Origin: Litorivita sp050633545
GTDB taxonomy: Bacteria; Pseudomonadota; Alphaproteobacteria; Rhodobacterales; Rhodobacteraceae
Length of the DNA stretch: 64,000 nt
Direction of reading: 5' to 3'
Assembly: GCA_050633545.1 (NCBI GenBank)
Contig: JBOEGS010000001.1
Coordinates: 558,001-622,000 of the forward strand
Below the pieces are notes generated by a model, which searched no databases, was not told the origin of the DNA, and saw only the letters and a list, made by a program, of their open reading frames with translations. A program made the translations under genes and the position numbers. This document shows positions 44,902 to 53,171 of the stretch, in pieces (the first letter of the stretch is position 1; each line of letters begins with the position of its first letter).

Positions 44902-46049
44902 TGAGTGCAGTATTGGACGCCGAGCAGCGCATGCTCAAAGACAATGTCGACAAATGGCTCGCCGCGAATGTGACCCCGCTGATTGCCGAGCATGAGGCAA
45001 ATTGCACCTTTCCGTTCGAGATCCTCGATGACCTCAAAGAGTTCGGCTATCTGGGCGGAAAAATCCCCGAATCCGATGGCGGGTTCGACCTGCCCTATGT
45101 GACTTGGGGGATGTTGATGGAAAGCGCGGGCTATTGTTGGGGGAGCCTTCGCACCATCGTCAATATCACCAATGGTACGATCCAGAAGCTGTCGCGCTTT
45201 GGCACGCCGGAGCAAAAGGACCGCTGGCTCAAACCGCTTTTGGCCAATAAAATCCGCACCTGTACCGGATTGTCCGAACCCGATGTCGGCTCCAACGTGC
45301 GCGGGATCGAGACGCGGGCCGATTTCAAGGGCGACCATTATGTGATCAACGGGCGCAAGCTTTGGATCACCAACGGGGTCAATGCCGATATCTGCCTTCT
45401 GGTGGCGCGCAGCTTTGGCAACGGCACCGACGGGGCGCTTTCGACCTTTGTGGTCGAGACCAAATCCAAAGGGTTTTTCGCCAAGCGGGTGTCGAAAATG
45501 ACCCTGCGCCCCACGGGCACTTCGGAGCTTGAGTTCGATAATGTCATCGTGCCGGTGGAAAACCGTTTGGGCGATGAGGGCACGGCCTTGTCGGGCACAT
45601 TGGCGGGGCTGAACACCGCGCGGGTGAATATCGCCATGGGCGCGGTCGGCCAAGCGCAATGCGCGCTCGATCTGTCGGTCGAATACGCCAAAACGCGCAA
45701 GCAGTTCGGCAAACCCATCGGCAGCTTTCAACTGATCCAGAAGCATATCGTCGATATGACCATCCGCACCAAAGCGGCGCGCGCTTTGGCCTATAGCGCG
45801 GCGGCGCGGCTCGATGCGGGCGAGGAAGCGCGCGAGGATTGCTCAATCGCCAAGCTTTACGCCACCCAAGCCGCCTTTGAAGTCGCCGATATGGCGCTGC
45901 AGGTGCATGGCGGGCTTGGCTATTCCACCGAATACCCCATTGAGCGGATTTTCCGCGACACGCGCGGCGGGATGATCCCCGAAGGCACATCCGAAATCCA
46001 GACCTTGATCGCAGGCCGCGAAATTCTTGGCCTGAACGCCATCACCTGA
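44901..46049 (+). CDS. Acyl-CoA dehydrogenase
   Basis: A 382-residue FAD acyl-CoA dehydrogenase with TGLSEPDVGSNVRGIETRAD, KLWITNGVNADICLL, a central ARVNIAMGAVGQAQCAL helix and the C-terminal YPIERIFRDTRGGMIPEGTSE. The Glu of MIPEGTSE is at the usual catalytic position for glutaryl/short-chain members (EGTSEIQ). It introduces a double bond next to the CoA thioester. Coupled to the Fe-alcohol dehydrogenase upstream. Confidence 0.94.
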   Translation: MSAVLDAEQRMLKDNVDKWLAANVTPLIAEHEANCTFPFEILDDLKEFGYLGGKIPESDGGFDLPYVTWGMLMESAGYCWGSLRTIVNITNGTIQKLSRFGTPEQKDRWLKPLLANKIRTCTGLSEPDVGSNVRGIETRADFKGDHYVINGRKLWITNGVNADICLLVARSFGNGTDGALSTFVVETKSKGFFAKRVSKMTLRPTGTSELEFDNVIVPVENRLGDEGTALSGTLAGLNTARVNIAMGAVGQAQCALDLSVEYAKTRKQFGKPIGSFQLIQKHIVDMTIRTKAARALAYSAAARLDAGEEAREDCSIAKLYATQAAFEVADMALQVHGGLGYSTEYPIERIFRDTRGGMIPEGTSEIQTLIAGREILGLNAIT

Positions 46050-46059
46050 GGACGCCCCC

Positions 46060-48186
46060 ATGCCCAAAGACGCCTATAGCCCCTATCAGTTCCCCGATTT
46101 GACGCATCTGTTTGCGCCGCGCTCTATCGCCGTTGTGGGCGCGTCCGACAAGGAGCATTCGATCGGCAACCACGCGATGAAAAACATCGTTGAGCATTCC
46201 AAATTCGCCGGCACGCTCTATCCGGTGAACCCCAAGCAAGACAGCGTCATGGGGATCAAATGCTATCCTGATATGGCCTCGCTGCCCGAGGCCGTCGATG
46301 TGGTGGTGGTGGTCATCCCCGCGCCTTTCGTGCGCGAGACGGTGGAGCAGGCAGGGCAAAAAGGCTGCGGCTTTGCGGTGATCCTGACCTCGGGGTTTTC
46401 GGAGGCCGATGATTGGGGCCGCGAGGAAGAGGCCAAACTGGTCGAGATTTCGCAGCGCACCGGCATCCGCATCTATGGCCCCAATTGCCCCGGCTTGGTG
46501 AATTTGACGATGCCGCTGGGCATGACTTTCTCGCCTGCTTTCAAGGATGACATTGCCCCCGGGGTGATCGGACTTGCGACCCAAGGTGGCGGTTTGGGCC
46601 GCAATATGATCCAACACAACGTGCGCGGCATGGGGTTTGGCAACTGGTCGTCTTCGGGCAATGAATGCGATCTGCAAGTGGCCGATTTCGTGCATCACAT
46701 GGCGGGCGATCCGGCGGTCAAGGTGATCTGTTGTCTGATCGAGGGCTTCAAGGACGGCGCGCGGTTCGCTGCCGCCTGCGCCAAGGCGGCGCGGCAAGGC
46801 AAACCGGTGGTCGGCCTCAAAGTAGGCCGGTCGGAATACGGCGCCAAAGCCGCCGCCTCGCATACCGCCTCGATCACCGGATCGGCCGAAGTCAATTCCA
46901 CCGTCTTTGCGCAAATGGGCGTGGTCGAAGTCGATGACATCGACGAGATGATGGATGTGGCCATGCTGTTCACCCGCAAGATGCCAACAGGCGACGAGAA
47001 GATCGCGGTCTTTGCCAGCTCCGGCGGCGCGGCGTCGCTTTGCGCCGATAACGTTGGCATTGGCGCGCTTGAAATGGCCGAGTTCACCCCCGAAACCGCC
47101 AAACGCTTGGCCGATGCGCTGCCCGCCTATGCGGGGATGACCAACCCTGTCGATACGACCTCGATCTCGATCTCCCACCCCGAAGCCTACCGTGAGGCGC
47201 TGACGGCGGTGGCGCAGGATGCAAATGTCGGCATCGTTCTGGCACCGCTGCCGATGGACTACGGGCAGTATTCGGTGATCAACGCGCAATCGCTCGCCGC
47301 CGCGCAGGCGCAATCGCAGGTGCCGATTGTGCCGATCTGGATGTCGGAGCGCCAAGGCGAAGGCTATAAGGCCTTGGCAAAATCGGGCCATGTGCCCTTC
47401 CGCAGCCTGCGCAACATGCGCAAGGCGGTGCGGCGCTGGATCGATTATGGCAAATGGCTCAACACTGGCGATCACGCTTGGTCCCCCGCGATCATCGCGC
47501 AAGGTTCGAGCGGCGAGGCGGGCGCCACGCGCACCATGACAGAGGCCGAAGCCAAGCGCGCGCTGGCCGCCGCAGGCGTGCCCGTCACCGCCCCCGAAGT
47601 GGCAAGCAGCGCCGATGAGGCCCAAGCCATCGCGGCCAAAATGGGCGCAGCGGTTGCGATGAAAATCGTCAGCGCCCAGATCACCCATAAATCCGACATT
47701 GGCGGCGTCAGATTGGGCGTTGCGCCGGATGAGGCCGCCGCCGCTTTTGACGTGATCATGAGCAATGCCAAGATCGCCGCGCCGAAGGCGACGCTCGACG
47801 GTGTGTTGATCGAGCCCATGGCCCCCGAAGGCGGGCTTGAGGCCTTTGTCGGCGTCTCGCGCGATCCGGTCTTCGGGCAGGTCATGACCTTTGGCCTTGG
47901 CGGCATCTACGTCGAGATTTTCGCCGATGTCACGCGGCGCATGTTGCCGGTCACCCCTATGGCAGCGCAAGAGATGATCGGGGCGCTGACCTCGTCAAAG
48001 CTGCTGAGCGGGTATCGCGGGCAGCCCAAGCGCGACACCGCCGCCTTGGCCGATTTGATCGTCAAAGTGTCCGATTTCGTGATGGCCACGCCCGCATTGA
48101 CCGAAATGGATATCAATCCGGTCTGGGTCGGCACCGAAGGCGAAGGGGTCATGGCGCTCGACGCTGTGATCATGGTCGAGATATGA
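46060..48186 (+). CDS. ADP-forming acyl-CoA synthetase (acetate-CoA ligase family)
   Basis: A 708-residue NDP-forming acyl-CoA synthetase with an N-terminal CoA-binding domain (SIAVVGASDKEHSIGN), a central succinyl-CoA-ligase-like flavodoxin domain (YGPNCPGLVN, LATQGGGLGRNM) and a C-terminal ATP-grasp domain (GAAVAMKIVSAQITHKSDIGGVRLG). It activates a carboxylic acid to its CoA thioester. 10 bases after the acyl-CoA dehydrogenase; ATGA overlap with the next gene. Confidence 0.93.
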   Translation: MPKDAYSPYQFPDLTHLFAPRSIAVVGASDKEHSIGNHAMKNIVEHSKFAGTLYPVNPKQDSVMGIKCYPDMASLPEAVDVVVVVIPAPFVRETVEQAGQKGCGFAVILTSGFSEADDWGREEEAKLVEISQRTGIRIYGPNCPGLVNLTMPLGMTFSPAFKDDIAPGVIGLATQGGGLGRNMIQHNVRGMGFGNWSSSGNECDLQVADFVHHMAGDPAVKVICCLIEGFKDGARFAAACAKAARQGKPVVGLKVGRSEYGAKAAASHTASITGSAEVNSTVFAQMGVVEVDDIDEMMDVAMLFTRKMPTGDEKIAVFASSGGAASLCADNVGIGALEMAEFTPETAKRLADALPAYAGMTNPVDTTSISISHPEAYREALTAVAQDANVGIVLAPLPMDYGQYSVINAQSLAAAQAQSQVPIVPIWMSERQGEGYKALAKSGHVPFRSLRNMRKAVRRWIDYGKWLNTGDHAWSPAIIAQGSSGEAGATRTMTEAEAKRALAAAGVPVTAPEVASSADEAQAIAAKMGAAVAMKIVSAQITHKSDIGGVRLGVAPDEAAAAFDVIMSNAKIAAPKATLDGVLIEPMAPEGGLEAFVGVSRDPVFGQVMTFGLGGIYVEIFADVTRRMLPVTPMAAQEMIGALTSSKLLSGYRGQPKRDTAALADLIVKVSDFVMATPALTEMDINPVWVGTEGEGVMALDAVIMVEI

Positions 48187-49274
48187 GCGGCCCGCTGCAC
48201 GGCATAACGGTCGCCGATTTCTCCGAATTGCTCCCCGGTCCCTTCATGACAGGGGCCATGGCCGAAATGGGCGCGGATGTGATCAAGATCGAACGCCCGG
48301 GCGGTGATAGCCTGCGCCACACCTCGCCAGGCACCTTCGAGATCGTCAATCGCGGCAAGGCCTCTGTCGCGCTCGACCTGAAAGACGCGGTGGGGCGCAG
48401 CGAAGCGATCGAGATCGTCAAAAGCGCCGATGTGATGGTCGAAGGCTTTCGCCCCGGCGTGATGCAAAAACTGGGCCTCGGGTATGAGGCCATGGCGGCG
48501 CTGAACCCGAAGCTGGTCTATATCTCCCTGTCGGGATACGGCGCGAGCGGGCCGATGGTGCGCGCACCAGGGCATGATTTGAACTATCTCGCGCTGGCCG
48601 GTGTGACCTCGCTTTGCGGCGCGCCCGATGGGGCGCCGGATCACACGTTCGGCTTGCCGGTCGCCGATTTGGGCGGGGCGCTTTACGGTCTGGCCACGGT
48701 CAATGCCGCGCTTTTGCAACGCGCCAACACGGGGCGCGGTCAGTTTATCGATCTGTCGATTGCCGACTGTCTGGCCCATTGGGTCAATCCGCGCCGCGGG
48801 GTGTTTAACGCAGGCGCCATCCACGATCTGGCCCAGCAAAGGCAAATCGCCTTGGTCCGTCCCGCGTATGGCGTCTTTGCCTGCGCGGATGGGGCGATTT
48901 CGATTGCCGCGCTGGAGGGGCATTTTTGGAAAAACCTGTGCCAAGCGATTGATTTGGGCGCCTATGCGGATGCGGCCTATGACGGTTTGCCCGCACGGCG
49001 CGCCGAACCGGCGGCGATCAATGCCGCGATTGCCAAGGCCATCGCCCCGCTTACACGCGCGCAGGCCATGCAGGCAATGGAGGCGCATGACGTCCCCGCC
49101 AGTCCGGTTTTGAGCGTCGATGAAGCCGCCGCCTCCGAACATTTCAAAGCGCGCGGCCTGATCACGCAAACCAAAGCGGGGCCGGCCACACCCTTCCCCG
49201 TGCAACTGGAGGGGATGCGCCGCGACATGCCGCCCGCGCCCGCGCTCGGCGCAATGAAAGGAGCGCCCTCATGA
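48183..49274 (+). CDS. CaiB/BaiF-family CoA-transferase or 2-methylacyl-CoA racemase
   Basis: A 363-residue class III CoA-transferase-family protein. The N-terminal VADFSELLPGPFMTGAMAEMGADVIKIE is typical. APGHDLNYLALAGVTSL followed by PVADLGGALYG matches the His/Asp pair of alpha-methylacyl-CoA racemases, and the length also fits that branch better than formyl-CoA transferases. The reaction is therefore either CoA transfer or epimerisation of a 2-methylacyl-CoA. ATGA overlap with tctB downstream. Confidence 0.88.
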   Translation: MSGPLHGITVADFSELLPGPFMTGAMAEMGADVIKIERPGGDSLRHTSPGTFEIVNRGKASVALDLKDAVGRSEAIEIVKSADVMVEGFRPGVMQKLGLGYEAMAALNPKLVYISLSGYGASGPMVRAPGHDLNYLALAGVTSLCGAPDGAPDHTFGLPVADLGGALYGLATVNAALLQRANTGRGQFIDLSIADCLAHWVNPRRGVFNAGAIHDLAQQRQIALVRPAYGVFACADGAISIAALEGHFWKNLCQAIDLGAYADAAYDGLPARRAEPAAINAAIAKAIAPLTRAQAMQAMEAHDVPASPVLSVDEAAASEHFKARGLITQTKAGPATPFPVQLEGMRRDMPPAPALGAMKGAPS

Positions 49275-49750
49275 CGCCCGAAGAGCCTCCCAAACCGCCG
49301 ATGCTGGCGGGGTTTAATGTGCTCGAACTTGCGGCGGGCGCGGTGGTTCTGATCATTGGCCTGATCGTGAGCGCCGAGAGCATAACCTATCCGATGGGCA
49401 GCTTGCGCAATGTGGGCGCGGGGATTTTCCCGATGCTGCTCGGATTTGTGATGTCGGCGCTGGGGCTGGCGAACATTTTGGAGGGCCGCGTTTCATTGGC
49501 CGTCGCGCCTAAAGTACCGTGGCGCGCCATGTTTGCGATCTGTGCCGCGCTTGGCGCCTTTGCGCTTTTGATTGACCGCGCCGGAGCCTATGCGGCGATT
49601 TTCGCGCTGATCTTTTTGTCCGGACTGGCCGACAAATCCTTTAGGCCGCTGACCTTGCTGATTGTCGCCCTGTCGCTGTGCGGCTTTGTCACCGCCTTGG
49701 TCTACGGCTTTCGCGGGATGGTGAATATGGACCTGTTGCCGGGGGGCTGA
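49271..49750 (+). CDS. tctB: Tripartite tricarboxylate transporter small membrane subunit (TctB family)
   Basis: A 159-residue protein with four hydrophobic helices and the TctB pattern MGSLRNVGAGIFPMLLGFVMSALGLANI. It looks intact, unlike its partners tctA and tctC just downstream. Confidence 0.87.
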   Translation: MTPEEPPKPPMLAGFNVLELAAGAVVLIIGLIVSAESITYPMGSLRNVGAGIFPMLLGFVMSALGLANILEGRVSLAVAPKVPWRAMFAICAALGAFALLIDRAGAYAAIFALIFLSGLADKSFRPLTLLIVALSLCGFVTALVYGFRGMVNMDLLPGG

Positions 49751-49753
49751 CGA

Positions 49754-51082
49754 ATGGAAGTTTGGAGCAATATGGCGCTTGGCTTTGCGGTGGCGGTCTC
49801 GTGGTCGAGCCTTTGGGCCTGTTTCATTGGCGTGACGCTGGGCACGTTCATCGGCGTTTTGCCCGGTGTCGGGGCCTTGGCGGGGATTTCCTTGCTGATG
49901 CCGCTGACCCTCGGCCAATCTGCGACCGATGCGATTGTGATGCTTGCGGGCATTTACTACGGCTAGATCTATGGCGGATCGACGGCGGCGATTTTGCTCA
50001 ACCTGCCCGGATCGGTGACCTCGGCGGTGACCTGTTTTGACGGCTACCCGATGGCGCAGAAGAGCGAAGCAGGCAAAGCCTTGGCGATGACGACCTTGGC
50101 CTCTTTCATCGGCGGCTGTTTCTCGATTGTGTTGATGATGGCCTTTGCCGCGCCGCTTGTCGCCGTGGCGCAAAGCTTTGGCAGCCGCGAATTGCTTGAC
50201 GGGATTTCTTTGGTGGTTCTGGCGATGGGGCTATTCGGGGTGTCCGAAATTTTGGTCAATTTCACCTCGATGCATTTCGCCACCACGCGGCAAAAAGTCG
50301 ACACCTCATGGGCCGCGATGTGGCCGACCAAAAAGGAATGGAAAAGCACCTCCGGCTCTATGGCCCGCGGATCGGTGATCGCGGCCTTTGTCGCCTATTC
50401 GGTCGAAAAGAAGGTGTCGAAAACGCCCGAGCGCTTTGGCAATGGCACGATCGAAGGCCTCGCCGCATCGGAGACGGCGAATAACTCGGCGGCCCAAGCG
50501 GCCTTTATTCCGACCATGAGCCTCGGCATCCCCGGATCGGCGACCATGGCGCTTTTGCTCGGCGCGCTCTTGATCCACGGGGTGCAACCAGGGCCTTTGG
50601 TGATCTCGACCAACCCCGAGCTGTTCTGGGGCTTGATCGCCAGTTTCTGGATTGGGAACCTGCTGCTGCTCGTGCTGAACCTGCCGCTGATCGGGATATG
50701 GGTGCGGATGCTGATGATCCCCTACCGCATCCTCTATCCTTGCATCTTGTTTTTCATCTGCCTCGGCGCCTATTCGGCACGCAGCAATCCGGTTGATATC
50801 GGTCTGGTGATCCTCTTCGGGCTGATGGGTTATGGCATGAAGCTGCTGCAACTGCCTGCCGCGCCGCTGCTGTTGGGGCTCGTTCTTGGTCCGATGGCCG
50901 AAGAACACTTCCGCCGCTCGCTGTTGCTGTCGCGCGGCGATGCCACTGTTTTCGTCACGCAACCGATCAGCGCGGATATCTTGGCCGTGGCGGTGATCAT
51001 CGTGGCCTCCACCATTCGCAGCTCGCTGCGCAAAAGGCGGCAGATCATCGCCGCGCAAATGGCCGAGAACGGTCAAATCTAG
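49754..51082 (+). pseudogene. tctA: Degraded TctA, large membrane subunit of tripartite tricarboxylate transporter
   Basis: The reading frame is interrupted by TAG at 49964-49966 (codon 71), after GIYYG, where related proteins read on to IYGGS or QYGGS; a single C-to-T change of CAG would produce it. The frame then continues unbroken to 51082. Two conserved blocks are also missing: about 55 residues after VAVAQSFG (usually the PAEYFAL... stretch up to the LLDGIS helix) and about 14 residues after ARGSVI, which removes the family motif LPGAGATIA. Total coding length is about 442 codons against about 500 in intact TctA. All deletions keep frame. The remaining parts, such as MSLGIPGSATMALLLGALL, are well conserved, so decay looks recent. 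Sequencing error could explain the amber codon but not the deletions. Confidence 0.87.
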
Positions 51083-51093
51083 GGAGAGAGAAG

Positions 51094-51819
51094 ATGCTAA
51101 AATCCTTTCTGAAACACATCGCGGCGGGTGCGCTTGTTTTGTCCGCCACCGCGACCTACGCCCAAGACTTCCCCAGCAAGCCGATCACATGGATCGTGCC
51201 CTATACTCCGGGCGGGATCACCGACACACGCTCGCGGTTGATCGCGGATGAATTCGGCAAGGCCTTGGGTGGAACCGTGATTGTTGAAAACAAACCCGGT
51301 GAGGTGACTGTCGGTTTGGCGGGGATCGGCACGGGGACGCATCTGGCGTCGGAACTCTTCGCCAATGCGGCGGGGATCGAATTTTTGCAGGTGCCCTATA
51401 AGGGGTCGGCGCCGATGCTCAATGATCTGATCGCGGGTCGGCTCGACATCGCTTTTGACTATGCGGTCTCGACGGCGGGACATGTCAAATCCGGTTCGGT
51501 CAAAGTCTTGGGCGTGACCTCGGAGCAGCGGCTCGATCTGTTCCCCGATGCGAAAACGATGATCGAAGCGGGCATCCCCGAGGCCACGACCGGTTCGTGG
51601 TCGGGCATCATGGCCCCTGCGGGCACACCGCCCGAGCGGATCAAAATCTTGACCGACGCTTTTGACACGGCGATGAAATCCGCCCCCGTGGTCGAGGCAA
51701 TGGCCCGCGTGCAAAGCCAGATGGTCGATATGGACGGCGCCGAAATGGGCGCTTTCATCGCCGCAGAGCGTGATCGCTGGAGCATGATCATCGAAAAAGC
51801 CGGCATCGAGAAACGCTAG
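51094..51819 (+). pseudogene. tctC: TctC/Bug binding protein with a large internal deletion
   Basis: A 241-residue remnant of a TctC/Bug-type periplasmic binding protein (usual length about 320). It keeps the signal peptide (ending ATYAQD), the N-terminal KPITWIVPYTPGGITDTRSR and the C-terminal lobe from GIGTGTHLASELFA on. Between ENKPG and EVTVGLAG about 75 residues are absent, including the strand that forms half of the binding cleft. The frame is open and the protein could be made, but it is unlikely to bind ligand normally. GGGAGAGAG precedes the ATG. Confidence 0.8.
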
Positions 51820-51838
51820 GTCTCGTCACAGCACATGC

Positions 51839-51869
51839 AAAAGGGGGCCTCCTTGGGGGCCCCTTTATT
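51839..51869. terminator. Bidirectional terminator between tctC and SDR gene
   Basis: AAAGGGGGCC and GGGGGCCCCTTT form a G+C-rich stem with a short loop, flanked by A and T runs, in the 67-base gap between converging genes. It can serve both strands. Confidence 0.82.
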
Positions 51870-51886
51870 GTTCCCTGTCAGGCAGT

Positions 51887-52636
51887 TTAGCGTCCTGCGG
51901 TCACGCCGACCAGTTGCGCCGAGACGATATCGGCAAGGTTGGAGGCAAAGAAGGTCACCGCTTTGGCGACATCCTCGGCCTCGGCCAGACGCGGCATGGG
52001 CGTGAAGGTCAACGAGCGTTGTTTGAGCTTTTCATAATCGGCCCGCGCCTTGAGCCGCGGCGTTGCCACCAATCCCGGAGCAATTGCATTGGCGGTGATA
52101 TTGAACGCTCCGGCCTCACGCGCCAAAGCATTGGTAAAGCCGATCAATCCGGCCTTGGCGGCGCTATAGTTGGTTTGCCCCTTATTGCCCAGATAGGCCA
52201 TCGACGACATATTGATGATGCGGCCCCATTTGCGCTCCATCATTGCGGGCATCACCGCGCGGCAACAATGAAACGCGCCCTTGAGCACGACGTTATGAAC
52301 GTCATCCCAATCGTCTTCATCCATCTTGAGCATATATTTATCGCGCGCAAATCCGGCGTTGTTGACCAAGATATCGCAAGGCCCCAATTCCTGCGCGGCT
52401 TTGGCGAATACCTCGTTGACCGACGCTTTGTCGGTGATGTCCACCACGCCGGTCCAGATCTTGGCCTGCGGCACCTCATTGAGGATTTCCTCGCATGCTG
52501 CATCAAGCGCCTCTTGCGAAATATCGAGCAAAGCGACCAAAGCGCCCTCCCCCGCCAGCATCTTGCCCGTGGCGCGCCCGATGCCGCCACCGCCGCCAGT
52601 TATAAATGCCGTGCGCCCCGTCAGACCTAAATCCAT
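51887..52636 (-). CDS. Short-chain dehydrogenase/reductase
   Basis: A 249-residue classical SDR with TGGGGGIGRATG for NAD(P) binding, NNAGFARD, catalytic Ser in INMSSMAYLGNKGQ and the YSAAK catalytic pair. It likely acts as a 3-hydroxyacyl-CoA or ring-alcohol dehydrogenase in the acyl-CoA pathway. ATG 52636 is preceded by GGAGG 8 bases away. Divergent from the DUF35-thiolase operon, sharing a motif-rich promoter region. Confidence 0.93.
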   Translation of the reverse strand: MDLGLTGRTAFITGGGGGIGRATGKMLAGEGALVALLDISQEALDAACEEILNEVPQAKIWTGVVDITDKASVNEVFAKAAQELGPCDILVNNAGFARDKYMLKMDEDDWDDVHNVVLKGAFHCCRAVMPAMMERKWGRIINMSSMAYLGNKGQTNYSAAKAGLIGFTNALAREAGAFNITANAIAPGLVATPRLKARADYEKLKQRSLTFTPMPRLAEAEDVAKAVTFFASNLADIVSAQLVGVTAGR

Positions 52637-52656
52637 CGCCCTTCCCTCCATAAAAC

Positions 52657-52747
52657 TTACTCGTGAGTAAAATTATTGCACCTAACCCCACCAAATGCAA
52701 TTATTGCAGTTGTATGGTGAGTTAAAAATTTCTACCCTTGAGTATAA
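52657..52747. promoter_or_regulatory. Operator-rich divergent promoter (SDR / DUF35-thiolase operon)
   Basis: An A+T-rich 127-base gap with several symmetric elements: TTACTCGTGAGTAA (52657-52670), TGCAATTATTGCA (52696-52708), and further TGAGTTAA (52718) and TGAGTATAA (52739) copies spaced 21 bases apart. AATTATTGCA occurs twice (52671 and 52699). The TGAGTWA motif is shared with the tetR/dctP gap, pointing to the TetR regulator. Confidence 0.5.
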
Positions 52748-52763
52748 AATTGGAGGGAAAGCA

Positions 52764-53168
52764 ATGCCGGAGTTGGAAAAACCGGACCTATACGCCTTGG
52801 CGGATGACGGCCGGCGGCTGCAATTGATTATGGGCTACTGCACGCAATGTGCAAAGCATCATTTCCCGAAAACCGGCTATGGCTGCCCCAATTGCGGCGC
52901 GGTGCCTGAACACGTCCGCTCCGAGCTTGGCGATGGGCGCGCAACGCTTTTGACCTTCATAACCTTGCACGCAAAACTCGTGCCCACGTTGGAGGTGCCC
53001 TCCATCGTGGGCGAGGCGCAGATCGCCGACGGAATGATCGAAGAGGTCATGCTTTTGGGCGCGGCTGAGCAATACCGCGACGGTATGACGCTTCAGGCCG
53101 TGGCCCATGAGGTCACGCGCGGCGGGCGCAGCGTTCTGGCCTGCCGTTTCGCACCGGCGGAGGATTAG
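52764..53168 (+). CDS. DUF35/OB-fold acyl-CoA-associated zinc protein
   Basis: A 134-residue protein with a rubredoxin-like zinc site (CTQC...CPNC, residues about 30-50) and a C-terminal OB fold, the DUF35 arrangement. These proteins pair with SCP2-type thiolases, as here, and help retro-Claisen or aldol steps on CoA esters. ATG 52764 has GGAGGG 6 bases upstream. The thiolase starts 3 bases after its stop. Confidence 0.88.
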   Translation: MPELEKPDLYALADDGRRLQLIMGYCTQCAKHHFPKTGYGCPNCGAVPEHVRSELGDGRATLLTFITLHAKLVPTLEVPSIVGEAQIADGMIEEVMLLGAAEQYRDGMTLQAVAHEVTRGGRSVLACRFAPAED

Positions 53169-53171
53169 ATC

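Noticed and set aside
43744..49274. Possible DMSP-degradation (ddd) cluster, because of a Fe-type alcohol dehydrogenase and a CoA-transferase-family gene
   Set aside because: DddD is about twice as long as the 363-residue protein here, and no BCCT carrier or DddC-like aldehyde dehydrogenase is present.
49964..49966. In-frame UAG in tctA as a recoding signal (amber suppression or pyrrolysine)
   Set aside because: No downstream recoding structure or suppressor context is visible, other genes show no in-frame UAG, and the gene carries further deletions, so decay is simpler.
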